Below, in pieces: positions 25,406 to 34,364 of a DNA stretch of 61,338 nt (its first letter is position 1; each line of letters opens with the position of its first letter). The position numbers and the translations under genes were made by a program. Source of the stretch: Lachnospiraceae bacterium (GTDB lineage: Bacteria > Bacteroidota > Bacteroidia > Bacteroidales > Muribaculaceae); assembly GCA_023663655.1 (NCBI GenBank), contig JAMPGZ010000015.1, positions 1 to 61,338 on the forward strand, in the 5' to 3' direction. The notes beneath the pieces were generated by a model. The model was not told the origin of the DNA, did not search any database, and worked only from the letters and a program-made list of their open reading frames with translations.

Positions 25406-27373
25406 TTATCCCATAATCTCTTTCATGCGGGCTATCGCTTCATATCCGTTTTTGGAAATGGAATGGTAGTGGTCGATGAAATCAAATAGCTGGTCATTTT
25501 TTTCAGGAAGACCTCTGACAGCGTCATAATCGGCATTTCTTATATTTTCATCGCCGTCGATGCCGTAGCTTATTTTTGTAAATTCGGCAAAGTCTTTCTG
25601 AGCATCCTGTCTGCGCAGCATTTCAAGCGACATGACGCTTTCTTCCCAGCGGTGTATTATGGAAGTTATGTCATCAGGTGTGACGTTTTCGATCGATTGT
25701 CCGTAGCAAGCCTTGAAATTGTCGACAACGAATTTCCACACATATTCAGGATATGCCTTATTCTCTTCTTCAAATGCCTGTTGCAGAAGATCGAGAGAAT
25801 TTATTTCATCCGATTTTATGCGGGCGATCATATTGTCTACCCTTGACATTGGTATAATCAATCCTGCCATATCCGCCCATGATTCTACATCATCGGCACG
25901 TGCCGGCATGAGTTGTTCTCCTAAAGGAAGGGATTTGTCAAGTTTTATTTCGAGCAGACGTGACGAAATCACTGATCCGAAGAAGAAGTCGACAGCAAGC
26001 GCGTAGTATTGTTTGCCTCGGCTTATATAGTCGGGATTGATGGTGAAATTGTATTCATCAGTAATTCCCGGATTATCATTATAATCGTTAAGAAATCTGA
26101 TTGCCTGGTATATGCGGCTTATGATTTTGGGGCTTAACGATGAGTAATTTATCTGGTCGTAGCGTTTATGGTCGGCAGCTCTTGAGTCACGGTTCTTCCA
26201 TTTCAGGATGTCGCGTATAGTTCCTGCGGTGACAACATTTGCCCCCGGGATAACCATAGTCTTGCCATTGCGTTCAAACACATAGGAGTAGGGCAGTTTT
26301 ACAGTATCGGGATGCTTGTAATGGCTTCCACCTATGAGGGAGAACTGTCCGAAACGCGCAGGCCACAATATGTATGCGTTGCTTGAGGTTTTACATCCTC
26401 GTCCGGCAATTCCCTGATGCACCGGTCCGGTGCGGTAATAGTGATTGCTCTGGTTTGTGCCCGATCCGGCATTGAAGAATGAGAAATATCCTCCTATAAG
26501 TAATGTGGACTTGTGCATCGACACGCAGTGAGGACCGGCAAATACTGCTGCGGCTTCTCCGGCGTGCATGATGCAGTTGCTGAAGAATAGCGAGTTTTCG
26601 GCAACAAATCCGTTGCTTAGTTCTGCACATTCTCCCACAAACACATTCTTTATGATCGAGTTCTTGTCGACTTTTCCGCCGGGCATCACGATGAAATGTT
26701 CGGCTATGACATTGGGCCCCATGAATGCTCGTGGGCTAATGGTGCCGTCCCATAGCAATGATGTTCCTTTGGTCAGTGTCTCTTCGCCGAAGTTTACATC
26801 TGTCGCTGAACCTAAATTAGTGATTTTGGCGTATGCTCCTATTCTGCCTCTTGATGATTTTTTGGATAATGCGTATGATGCGATCATTGCATCAAGTTTC
26901 TCAATCAACTTTGAGTCGTGGCGATAGAATGTGAGCATATAGGCGATTTGAGCCGAAAGCCGGTCATAAATCGCCACCTCACGGTTGCCTTGCTCGTTAA
27001 GCACATGAAGTTTGGTGCCGTTGCCGAATGAACGTGAACCGGTGCAAATGATCGACCCAACCCCGGCAATGTAGGCGCATTGCTCAATGTCATAGTTTAT
27101 GATTCCCTGATTGACCCGTGAGATGTGCACATTGTCACCTACGGAGCAATTCTGTATTATAGCATCATATATTCCGGCAGGGGCTATGATTCCTGCTGTT
27201 CCGATTACCTGCTCATCGGTCAATCCGAGCGTTATATTGCCTGAGAATTGTGTTCTCACGTAGTGTGAGGCGTTGAATCCATCCTTCACCTTTATGAGAT
27301 TCCAATCAGAAGCCGTACATCCATTGCGATGCATGGTGTCTATTTCTTCAATTGTCAGATTGCGGTACTTCAT
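25406..27373 (-). CDS. DUF4954 family protein, left-handed beta-helix type
   Basis: 655 residues. The N-terminal half (about 30-400) is built of hexapeptide-like repeats of a left-handed beta helix, as in acyltransferases and sugar nucleotidyltransferases (GIIAPAGIYDAIIQNCSVGDNVHISRV, NVIAEHFIVMPGGKVDKNSIIKNVFVGE). The C-terminal part is mostly helical (about 430-655). No signal peptide. The family is conserved in Bacteroidota and annotated only as DUF4954; a sugar- or acyl-transfer role is a guess from the fold. It starts 24 bases after the hflX stop and is probably its operon partner. Confidence 0.85.
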   Translation of the reverse strand: MKYRNLTIEEIDTMHRNGCTASDWNLIKVKDGFNASHYVRTQFSGNITLGLTDEQVIGTAGIIAPAGIYDAIIQNCSVGDNVHISRVNQGIINYDIEQCAYIAGVGSIICTGSRSFGNGTKLHVLNEQGNREVAIYDRLSAQIAYMLTFYRHDSKLIEKLDAMIASYALSKKSSRGRIGAYAKITNLGSATDVNFGEETLTKGTSLLWDGTISPRAFMGPNVIAEHFIVMPGGKVDKNSIIKNVFVGECAELSNGFVAENSLFFSNCIMHAGEAAAVFAGPHCVSMHKSTLLIGGYFSFFNAGSGTNQSNHYYRTGPVHQGIAGRGCKTSSNAYILWPARFGQFSLIGGSHYKHPDTVKLPYSYVFERNGKTMVIPGANVVTAGTIRDILKWKNRDSRAADHKRYDQINYSSLSPKIISRIYQAIRFLNDYNDNPGITDEYNFTINPDYISRGKQYYALAVDFFFGSVISSRLLEIKLDKSLPLGEQLMPARADDVESWADMAGLIIPMSRVDNMIARIKSDEINSLDLLQQAFEEENKAYPEYVWKFVVDNFKACYGQSIENVTPDDITSIIHRWEESVMSLEMLRRQDAQKDFAEFTKISYGIDGDENIRNADYDAVRGLPEKNDQLFDFIDHYHSISKNGYEAIARMKEIMG

Positions 27374-27397
27374 GTTGATTGGCTTTGTTTAGTTGGG

Positions 27398-28633
27398 TTA
27401 TTCATCTGCGTTTAGCTCCTCTTCATCATATTTTTGGAAAAGGAAATCGTTGTATGGAAATCGTGCAGTGTGAACTTCCTTGGCTTTCTCGTATATCTTT
27501 TGCTTTAGTTCATCGATGTTTATCTGCTCTTTTGCTGAGATGAACAGACAGTTGTCGTTCAATTTCGCCATCCAGGTAGCTTTCAGGTCTTCAAGCGACA
27601 TATTTTCTTTAGTCGCCGGAGTGAGGTCGTCGGCATCTTTGGGCTTGTAGGTGAATGCGTCGATTTTGTTGAATACGATAATCATTTTCTTATCGTTGTC
27701 TTCTCCGCATATTTCGTTGAGGGTCTTGTTGACAACTTCTATTTGCTCTTCAAATTGCGGATGGCTTATGTCGACTACATGAACCAGAATATCGGCATCG
27801 CGTACCTCATCAAGTGTTGACTTGAATGAGTTTACGAGATGGGTGGGGAGCTTGCGGATAAATCCGACTGTATCGGTCAACAGGAACGGCAGGTTGTCAA
27901 TGATAACTTTACGGACTGTAGTGTCGAGAGTGGCAAAAAGTTTGTTCTCGGCAAAGACGTCGCTCTTGCTTAATAGATTCATCAGGGTGGATTTTCCCAC
28001 ATTGGTGTATCCGACAAGAGCCACACGGGTGAGCTTGCCTCGATTCTTGCGCTGTATTGATTTCTGCTTGTCGATGCTCTGCAATTCCGCTTTAAGTCGA
28101 GATATTTTGTCAAGAATTATACGGCGGTCGGTCTCTATCTGAGTTTCACCCGGACCCCTCATACCGATACCTCCTCGCTGACGCTCAAGGTGGGTCCACA
28201 TTCGAGTGAGTCGGGGGAGCAGATACTGGTATTGGGCAAGCTCGACTTGAGTTTTGGCGTTGGCTGTCTGGGCACGCTTTGCAAATATGTCAAGAATCAG
28301 GCTTGTGCGGTCAAGGATCTTGACTTTGAGCTCACGTTCAAGATTCACAACCTGTTTTGATGAAAGGTCATCATCAAATATCGCAAGACCTATGCCGTTG
28401 TCCTCGATATATTGTCTTATCTCTTCAAGTTTTCCTTTTCCTACGAAAGTGCGTGAATTGGGAGAGTCCACGCGTTGCAGGAATCGTTTTTGCGTCACTG
28501 CGCCGGCTGTGTCGGCGAGAAACGCAAGTTCGTCAAGATATTCGTTTGCCTTGGTCTCATTCTGCTGTGGGGTTATAAGTCCCACTAAGACGGCTTTTTC
28601 TGAATTTTCAAGATTTATAGTGTTGTCAATCAT
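27398..28633 (-). CDS. hflX: ribosome-associated GTPase HflX
   Basis: 411-residue GTPase that binds and can split ribosomes. N-terminal HflX domain with the glycine-rich loop GGIGMRGPGETQIETDRR (near 160-177), a coiled-coil linker, then the G domain: G1 GYTNVGKST, G3 DTVGF and G4 NKID. The short C-terminal domain ends in an acidic tail. Its ATG overlaps the stop of the S41 protease gene by 4 bases, a sign of translational coupling. Confidence 0.95.
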   Translation of the reverse strand: MIDNTINLENSEKAVLVGLITPQQNETKANEYLDELAFLADTAGAVTQKRFLQRVDSPNSRTFVGKGKLEEIRQYIEDNGIGLAIFDDDLSSKQVVNLERELKVKILDRTSLILDIFAKRAQTANAKTQVELAQYQYLLPRLTRMWTHLERQRGGIGMRGPGETQIETDRRIILDKISRLKAELQSIDKQKSIQRKNRGKLTRVALVGYTNVGKSTLMNLLSKSDVFAENKLFATLDTTVRKVIIDNLPFLLTDTVGFIRKLPTHLVNSFKSTLDEVRDADILVHVVDISHPQFEEQIEVVNKTLNEICGEDNDKKMIIVFNKIDAFTYKPKDADDLTPATKENMSLEDLKATWMAKLNDNCLFISAKEQINIDELKQKIYEKAKEVHTARFPYNDFLFQKYDEEELNADE

Positions 28634-30222
28634 TTCTTTAATAGTTTTGAGTAAGCATCTGAATCGTTAATTAGTTTTAGAGCTTCGTTGAAAGCCTCAT
28701 TCTCTTCATTAACAATTCTGAAGTAAGAACTGTTGTCATATAAATCACGGGCAAGCAGCGCTTTCACCATTCTTTTCATGAATGATTCACTCTGCTTATA
28801 TTGCTCCTCATTGTAGATGATGTCGGCTTTAGTGGCACGATCAATCAATCCTTGCATCATCTCAGGAGTTATCTCGAATTTTTCTGCAAATGTATCCTCA
28901 TTTGGATAGTTTGCCTTAATCTCGTTACGGTGCTGGTCAAGATATCCGAGGACATATTGATATAGTGTGCCTTTGGCAAGGATATCGCGGTAATAGGGGG
29001 TGTACCACATTGTATCAAGCGGTACAAATCGGTCAGGCATTATGCCACCTCCGCCATACACTGTGCGACCGGCGTGCAGTGTCTTGTATTGTAGAGAGTC
29101 GGGAAAATGTATCGAGTCGGAGTGCATGAGCTCTCCGGCATCATAGCGGTGTTTTATGTCTTCCAAGTAATTGTCAATGTGTCCTTTAGTATAAGGTTTC
29201 TGGATCGACCTGCCGGAAGGGGTGAAGTATTTTGACACAGTGAGGCGTATCATTGAGCCGTCGGGGAACGGGAACGGGCGTTGTACCAATCCTTTGCCAA
29301 AAGTACGACGTCCTACTATAATTCCTCGGTCATGATCTTGGATGGCGCCTGAGAGGATTTCGCTTGCGGAAGCCGAATATTGATTAACGAGAATCACCAA
29401 CTTTCCGTCACGGAATTCGCCATTGCCATCGGCAATATAAGTATAGTTAGGGGTTTTAGGACCTTCGGTATAAACAATCAGATCGCCCTTGTTGAGGAAT
29501 ATTGAAGCGATGTCTTTTGCGGCGTTTAAATATCCTCCACCATTGTCCTGAAGATCGACTATGAGGTTTTTCATTCCCTTGGCACGCAATTTTTGCAAAG
29601 CCTCCTTGAATTCGTCGGGTGTTTGCTCGGCAAATCGGCTTATGCGGATATATCCGGTTTTAGGATCAGCCATATATGCGGCATCCACGCTATAGATTGG
29701 AATGTCGTCGCGTGTGATGGTGAAATCGATAAGATTTGGCACTCCGGGACGCTTTACTTTTACATCGACAGTAGTGCCTTTTGGACCGCGAAGCCTCTTC
29801 ATCACATCATTGTTTTTCATTTTCACTCCGGCAATGATTGTGTCATCGACCTCGATGATGCGGTCGCCCGGCAGGATGCCCACTTTTTCCGATGGTCCGC
29901 CTGATATGGTTTGGATCACATATAGTGTGTCTGTAGCCATATTGAACTGTATGCCGATGCCGCTGAAATTACCGCTGAGAGGTTCGTTTAGCTCACGGGT
30001 TTCTTCGGGAGTTGAATATGCCGAGTGTGGGTCGAGTGTCAATAGCATAGCTCGTATCGCTTCATCGACTATTGTGTCACGGTCCACCGGTTCAACATAA
30101 TAATTTGCTATTATCGCTTCTGCGTATTGCAATTTTCTGTCGGGGGTGAACCTGATATCTTGCGACAAAGCGCTGAATGAAAATACAAGTAGTAGTGTGA
30201 TTGTAGATATGAGCGATTTCAT
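28630..30222 (-). CDS. S41 family C-terminal processing protease
   Basis: 530 residues with a Sec signal peptide (about 1-20, ending FSALSQ), so periplasmic. A PDZ domain (about 85-170; SGIGIQFN ... GILPGDRIIEVDD) precedes the serine/lysine protease core, with the nucleophile region NQYSASASEI (280-289) and Lys310 in RTFGKGLVQ. The last 150 residues are helical. CtpA/Prc-like proteases trim or degrade envelope proteins. It lies between coaD (2-base gap) and hflX (4-base overlap) in one operon. Confidence 0.93.
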   Translation of the reverse strand: MKSLISTITLLLVFSFSALSQDIRFTPDRKLQYAEAIIANYYVEPVDRDTIVDEAIRAMLLTLDPHSAYSTPEETRELNEPLSGNFSGIGIQFNMATDTLYVIQTISGGPSEKVGILPGDRIIEVDDTIIAGVKMKNNDVMKRLRGPKGTTVDVKVKRPGVPNLIDFTITRDDIPIYSVDAAYMADPKTGYIRISRFAEQTPDEFKEALQKLRAKGMKNLIVDLQDNGGGYLNAAKDIASIFLNKGDLIVYTEGPKTPNYTYIADGNGEFRDGKLVILVNQYSASASEILSGAIQDHDRGIIVGRRTFGKGLVQRPFPFPDGSMIRLTVSKYFTPSGRSIQKPYTKGHIDNYLEDIKHRYDAGELMHSDSIHFPDSLQYKTLHAGRTVYGGGGIMPDRFVPLDTMWYTPYYRDILAKGTLYQYVLGYLDQHRNEIKANYPNEDTFAEKFEITPEMMQGLIDRATKADIIYNEEQYKQSESFMKRMVKALLARDLYDNSSYFRIVNEENEAFNEALKLINDSDAYSKLLKK

Positions 30223-30224
30223 AG

Positions 30225-30701
30225 TCAGTCTTTTAAAAGTTCGGAATTAGGAACGAATTGGCTTATGTCATAACCATAACGGTCGAGATCTCGGACCATT
30301 GTGGAGCTTACATATTGCAGTTCCGGTAGAGTGTAAAGCAGCACCGTTTCGATGCCTGAGATCTGTCTGTTGGCATACGCGAGATTGCGTTCATACTCAT
30401 AGTCGGCAACTGTACGCACTCCTCGCAGTATGAAATTTGCGCCATATTCTTTTGCCACATCTACGGTAAGTCCGTTATATGATGTGACTTCAACCCTTGG
30501 TTCATCAGCCATCATCGCTTTGATATGTCTCACGCGTGTTTCGGTGGGCTTATAGCAGCGTTTCGCGTCGTTTATTCCCACTGCGATTATTATTTTGTCG
30601 AAAAGAGCCAGTCCGCGTTCTACAATCGAACGGTGACCTATGGTGAACGGGTCAAATGTTCCCGGGTATAGCGCTATGCGTTCAAGAGATTTGTGAGTCA
30701 T
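30225..30701 (-). CDS. coaD: phosphopantetheine adenylyltransferase
   Basis: Coenzyme A biosynthesis: joins ATP and 4'-phosphopantetheine to make dephospho-CoA. About 158 residues, the usual size. It has the nucleotidyltransferase motif [25 protein letters not shown], and ISSTMVRDL near the end ([10 protein letters not shown]). An in-frame ATG two codons upstream (30707) is equally possible. The start lies inside the parE coding end (overlap of about 20 bases), so the genes are translated from one message. Confidence 0.95.
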   Translation of the reverse strand: MTHKSLERIALYPGTFDPFTIGHRSIVERGLALFDKIIIAVGINDAKRCYKPTETRVRHIKAMMADEPRVEVTSYNGLTVDVAKEYGANFILRGVRTVADYEYERNLAYANRQISGIETVLLYTLPELQYVSSTMVRDLDRYGYDISQFVPNSELLKD

Positions 30702-32616
30702 CTTCAATTACAAGATTGTCAATAATAAAATTTTGACGTTCAACCGTGTTTTTGCCCATGTAGAATTCCAAAAGATCGTCTACGGCATCTTCCTTGCGGA
30801 GTGTCACGCGGTCAAGACGTATGTTGGGACCGATAAACTCGCGGAACTCTTCAGGGGAAATCTCACCCAATCCCTTGAATCGGGTGATCTCGGCATTGTT
30901 GCCCAGTTTGTTTATCGCATCTATTCGCTCCTCGTCAGTATAACAATAATAAACATCTTCTGTTGGTTGCGAAGAGGATTTTTTTACGGTTCCCGAACGT
31001 CGCGTGGTCTTTCGGTTTCTCACGCGGAACAGCGGAGTCTGAAGCACATACACGTGTCCCTTTTTTATCAAGTCGGGACAGAACTGGAGGAAATAGGTGA
31101 GCAACAGAAGGCGTATGTGCATTCCGTCAACATCGGCATCGGTGGCGATGATCACCTGATTGTAGCGAAGATCGTCGATGCTTTCCTCAATGTTCAGCGC
31201 TAAACGAAGCGAGGAGAACTCATCGTTCTTATAGACTTCAATCAGCGGCATGCCATAGGTGTTGAGCGGCTTTCCACGCAGAGAGAACACGGCTTGGGTG
31301 TCGACGTTGCGTATCTTTGTTATCGAACCGGCTGCCGAGTCACCCTCGGTGATGAATATTGAAGATGCCATCTTTTTATCCTCATCTCCTTTAGTGTCGT
31401 TGAGATGGGTGCGGCAATCCAGCAGCTTCTTGTTGTTTATCGCCAGTTTTTTTGTTTTCTCTCTTATGGCTTTGGTGACGCCTGCCATTGCCTTGCGTTC
31501 CTTTTCATTCTCCTGGATTTTTTTCAGAAGGATGTCGGCGGTTTCAGGTTCTTTGTGCAGGTAATTGTCAAGCTCTTTCTTTATGAAATCGCCTATGAAT
31601 TTCGCCACGGTAGGACCGTCGGGACCCATGTCGCGTGATCCGAGTTTGGTCTTGGTCTGTGACTCAAATACCGGTTCCTCGACTTTTATTGATATCGCTG
31701 CGACCATGCCGCCGCGTATGTCGGAATATTCAAAGTTTTTTCCGTAATGCTCTTTGATGGTGCGTGACACTGATTCGCGGAATGCCGATAGATGGGTTCC
31801 GCCCTGAGTGGTGTGCTGACCGTTGACAAATGAGTAGTACTCCTCGCCGAATTGCTTGGTGTGGGTGATTACCGCCTCGATGTCCTCTCCGGTAAGGTGG
31901 ATGATGGGGTAGAGTGGTTCGGTCGTGAGATTTTCTTTGAGAAGATCGAGCAAACCGTTGCGGGAGTAGTATCTTTTGCCGTTGAAATATATCGACAAGC
32001 CGGTGTTGAGGAATGTGTAATTTTTGATTAGTTGAATCACATATTCGTCGTTATACCGGAAATCGCGGAATATCGAATTGTCGGGATGAAACGACACCAT
32101 CGTGCCGTTTGGCTCGTCGCTTGGCACAATTCCGCTGTCACTTACCATCTCGCCGCATCGGAACTCGATGGTACGTGATTGACCGTCGCGTGTGCTGGTA
32201 ATGCGGAACTCCGTGGAAAGAGCGTTGACCGCTTTTATGCCCACACCGTTCAGACCTACCGACTTTTTGAACGCTTTCGAGTCATACTTTGCTCCCGTAT
32301 TCATCTTCGACGACACATCAGCGACTTTGTCCAAGGGGATTCCTCGTCCATAGTCACGCACTGATGCCGATGTCTCGGTTATCTCGACATCTATCTGCTT
32401 TCCGAATCCCATCATGTATTCGTCGATGGCGTTGTCAAGCACCTCTTTTATCAGCACGTAAATACCGTCGTCATTTTGTGACCCGTCGCCGAGTTTCCCG
32501 ATGTACATACCGGGACGCAGACGTATATGCTCGCGCCAATCAAGAGTCTTTATGTCGTCTCCTGAATAGTTGTAGGATGGATTTTCGTCTTGGTGAATAT
32601 CGTTAGTTTCAATCAT
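30682..32616 (-). CDS. parE: DNA topoisomerase IV subunit B
   Basis: 644-residue type IIA topoisomerase ATPase subunit. GHKL ATPase ([34 protein letters not shown]), transducer domain with the catalytic-loop Lys region (QTKTKLGS), then Toprim ([26 protein letters not shown]). The length and a [10 protein letters not shown] block fit ParE rather than GyrB. No parC is adjacent in this window. First gene of an operon with coaD, the S41 protease and hflX, behind a strong promoter. Confidence 0.9.
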   Translation of the reverse strand: MIETNDIHQDENPSYNYSGDDIKTLDWREHIRLRPGMYIGKLGDGSQNDDGIYVLIKEVLDNAIDEYMMGFGKQIDVEITETSASVRDYGRGIPLDKVADVSSKMNTGAKYDSKAFKKSVGLNGVGIKAVNALSTEFRITSTRDGQSRTIEFRCGEMVSDSGIVPSDEPNGTMVSFHPDNSIFRDFRYNDEYVIQLIKNYTFLNTGLSIYFNGKRYYSRNGLLDLLKENLTTEPLYPIIHLTGEDIEAVITHTKQFGEEYYSFVNGQHTTQGGTHLSAFRESVSRTIKEHYGKNFEYSDIRGGMVAAISIKVEEPVFESQTKTKLGSRDMGPDGPTVAKFIGDFIKKELDNYLHKEPETADILLKKIQENEKERKAMAGVTKAIREKTKKLAINNKKLLDCRTHLNDTKGDEDKKMASSIFITEGDSAAGSITKIRNVDTQAVFSLRGKPLNTYGMPLIEVYKNDEFSSLRLALNIEESIDDLRYNQVIIATDADVDGMHIRLLLLTYFLQFCPDLIKKGHVYVLQTPLFRVRNRKTTRRSGTVKKSSSQPTEDVYYCYTDEERIDAINKLGNNAEITRFKGLGEISPEEFREFIGPNIRLDRVTLRKEDAVDDLLEFYMGKNTVERQNFIIDNLVIEDDSQIS

Positions 32617-32659
32617 GCTTGTGTTATTCCGGCTATGAGGTGTTTCGTCGGTTAATTTA

Positions 32660-32691
32660 CAAAATTACAAAAAATATTGAAACATCTCAAA
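32660..32691 (-). promoter_or_regulatory. promoter of parE operon
   Basis: Minus strand: -33 TTTG (32688-32691) and -7 TAATTTTG (32660-32667), with a 20-base spacer. A full match to the Bacteroidota consensus; the leader is about 37 bases. The left boundary of the prophage remnant lies only 16 bases further out. Confidence 0.75.
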
Positions 32692-32707
32692 AAAATCATC
32701 TCACAAG

Positions 32708-33043
32708 GTGATTGCTGTGAACTTTAACGTATTTAGCAGCGATTATGCTATGCTGCGTTTCAGCCGCGAGACCGGCAAGGAGATTACCGAGATAAAACCC
32801 GGAAGTTTCTCCGACCTTTGCACTTATCTTTGGTGCTGCGTGGTGTCGGCATCCAAGCGTGAGGGCAAGGAGTTTGGGATGTCGCTGATGGAGTTTGCCG
32901 ACAGCATCTCGCCCGACGACATGGAGGCATGGAGCCGCGCGGTGTCTGATGGCGATGGCGTCGATGACGGCGAAAAAAAAACCTGCCGGAATCTTAGAGC
33001 TTATGGGCTTGGCGGTGGGCTGCGTCGGAATGACGGTCGATGA
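32708..33043 (+). CDS. prophage tail assembly chaperone, G-like short form
   Basis: 111 residues from a GTG start (IAVNFNVFSSDYAMLRFSRE). The first 88 residues look like a folded helical domain (FGMSLMEFADSISPDDMEAW). After the A9 run at 32973-32981 the frame becomes non-protein-like (TCRNLRAYGLGGGLRRNDGR) while another frame takes over. This is the layout of tail-chaperone G and GT genes in tailed phages, where the short product is the main one. It begins 16 bases from the parE promoter; the true start may have been lost when the phage decayed. Confidence 0.6.
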   Translation: MIAVNFNVFSSDYAMLRFSRETGKEITEIKPGSFSDLCTYLWCCVVSASKREGKEFGMSLMEFADSISPDDMEAWSRAVSDGDGVDDGEKKTCRNLRAYGLGGGLRRNDGR

Positions 33044-33311
33044 TTTCTGTGGATGCTACTACGACGAGTTTGAGAGCATCTGCAAGTCGTGGAGATCCAT
33101 GACGGAGTCAAAGAACCGTGACTCATGGGAGCGGATGAGGTTGCTTGCCGCGATCAGCATCCAGCCCCATGTGAAGCGGAAGCTCACCCCCAAGCGACTC
33201 ATGCCGTTGCCGTGGGACGAAAAGGACAAAAAAAATCGGCGAGAACAGCCTGAGCTGTCAGCCGATGAAAAGCGTATGAGGTTTGAAAAGTTAATAAACC
33301 GCAATCAGTGA
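32708..33311 (+). CDS. prophage tail chaperone GT form by frameshift
   Basis: If ribosomes shift by -2 (or +1) on the A9 run, the first 88 residues join ...EKKKPAGILELMGLAVGCVG and continue to 33311. The downstream part carries TVDDFCGCYYDEFESICKSW, DSWERMRLLAAISIQPHVKR and TPKRLMPLPWD, a pattern I associate with T-domain tail chaperones of Bacteroidota temperate phages. The downstream frame has no start of its own at the right place; the nearest ATG (32895) would begin with about 26 out-of-frame shadow residues. A one-base insertion in a decaying gene is the alternative. Confidence 0.5.
32972..32984 (+). other. A9 slippery run, candidate frameshift site
   Basis: Sequence GAAAAAAAAACCT. In the upstream frame it reads GAA AAA AAA ACC; in the downstream frame AAA AAA AAA CCT. 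Two P/A-site AAA codons can re-pair two bases back without any mismatch, giving a -2 shift like that reported for the Mu tail chaperone. Confidence 0.45.
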
Positions 33312-33355
33312 ATTAGATGAAATGATGAGCCTTTTAATCCTTTAAGAAAACATCA

Positions 33356-33562
33356 TCACCACCAAATGTGTCTCCACAACCACGGTTTATTAGGATCCAT
33401 ATTTTTAAACCTTATATTAATGCCGATAACGATAATTATCGTACAAACAATGAAGCATACCACACAAAAAACATAGAATATCGCATAGCAAGGATAAATC
33501 TTTGCGAACTCCCAGAATAATTCAAAGAAGCCTTTCGGAGGAGTGGTAGTGATTATAATCAT
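33356..33562 (-). CDS. small membrane protein in prophage remnant
   Basis: 68 residues, not recognised. There is one long hydrophobic stretch (about 22-50; YPCYAIFYVFCVVCFIVCTIIIVIG), then a short basic/aromatic tail (KPWLWRHIWW). It lies opposite to the phage genes, between the tail chaperone and the tape-measure fragment. A full consensus promoter on its own strand (33588-33619) ends about 26 bases before the ATG, which supports real expression. A moron-type gene of the former phage is a reasonable guess; no function can be assigned. Confidence 0.5.
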   Translation of the reverse strand: MIIITTTPPKGFFELFWEFAKIYPCYAIFYVFCVVCFIVCTIIIVIGINIRFKNMDPNKPWLWRHIWW

Positions 33563-33587
33563 AACGCAGCGATTTTTAGAATTTTCT

Positions 33588-33619
33588 CAAATGTACAAAT
33601 AAAAGCAGTAAAAAGCAAA
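33588..33619 (-). promoter_or_regulatory. promoter of the 68-residue membrane protein
   Basis: Minus strand: TTTG (33616-33619), 20-base spacer, TACATTTG (33588-33595). Full consensus match. It overlaps the region just upstream of the tape-measure start at 33624. Confidence 0.6.
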
Positions 33620-33623
33620 TAAA

Positions 33624-34235
33624 ATGGCAAGCAACAGTGCGATTTCCATATCATTCAATGTCGCCGATGGTGAAAACGGTTTGAAAAAGCTGACGGTGGA
33701 TGCCAAAGAACTTCGCAAAGTGATGGAGGATGTCGTAGGTGTATCTACAGAATTGGACAAAAATTTCATAAACTTTGCTGCTATAGCCACTGGCATAGAT
33801 TCAGTAAGCAATACCTTGAGCTCATGGCTTGGCACATTGGACGGTTTTACCCAGCTTTACTCCGCTCAGATTGAGGCGGAGACAAAGCTTGCCGTCAATA
33901 TGCGTAACACCATGGATGCCCGTGAAGAGGATATCCAGAGCATCAAGGATCTCTGCTCAGCTCAACAGCAGCTCGGTGTGATAGGCGACGAGGTGCAGCT
34001 TGCCGGCGCCCAGGAGCTTGCCACCTACCGACTGGAGGACATCTTCGATGCCCGTTCATTTTGTTCGCCTTACACCGCACCTCGGCTATCGCCTCGTGGC
34101 GGTGCTATAATTATTTTGCCGTTGCACGGCATTGATCCGTGGTCTGTGTCGGCAACCGCCACACTCCCTAATTGTTACGCAAAAATTACTCAGAGATTAG
34201 CCGCCCACCCGTTAATCTATATCATTAACCTCTAA
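33624..34235 (+). pseudogene. phage tail tape measure protein, truncated
   Basis: Residues 1-135 read as the N-terminus of a tape measure protein (SISFNVADGENGLKKLTVDAK, then QQQLGVIGDEVQLAGAQELATY), with helical low-complexity character. The family is normally many hundreds of residues long. At about 34036 the sequence runs straight into the dispersed hairpin repeat (RLEDIFDARSF...), after which the frame is not phage-like and ends at 34235. The gene is therefore broken; loss of the remaining tail genes fits a decayed prophage. Confidence 0.7.
34037..34132 (+). repeat. dispersed repeat, copy B
   Basis: 96 bases homologous to 13908-14001: both begin GGACATCTTCGATGCCCGTT, share CGCCTCGTGGCGGTGCTAT and end in a TGCCGT/ACGGCA hairpin. 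Here it replaces the body of the tape-measure gene. Confidence 0.75.
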
Positions 34236-34364
34236 ACTCCGGCATTCCGCTGGTGCTACATACCCGACATCTTATGATGATTCGACTTTTGGGGCGGACG
34301 GAATCGACATCAGCCGCTATTGGCGATAGAATTGCAAGGATGCCTAAGATGAACGATAACATGA
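34133..34364. other. right end of prophage remnant, no intact gene
   Basis: No gene. On the plus strand, codons up to a stop at 34327-34329 read FGADGIDISRYWR preceded by SAGATYPTSYDDST, which looks like the tail end of a protein and could be the C-terminus of a lost phage gene. No attachment-site repeat was recognised by eye at the two ends of the remnant. Confidence 0.3.

Noticed and set aside
32640-34364. Attachment sites flanking the prophage remnant
   Set aside because: No direct repeat of useful length was found by eye at the two ends, and no integrase or transposase remains.
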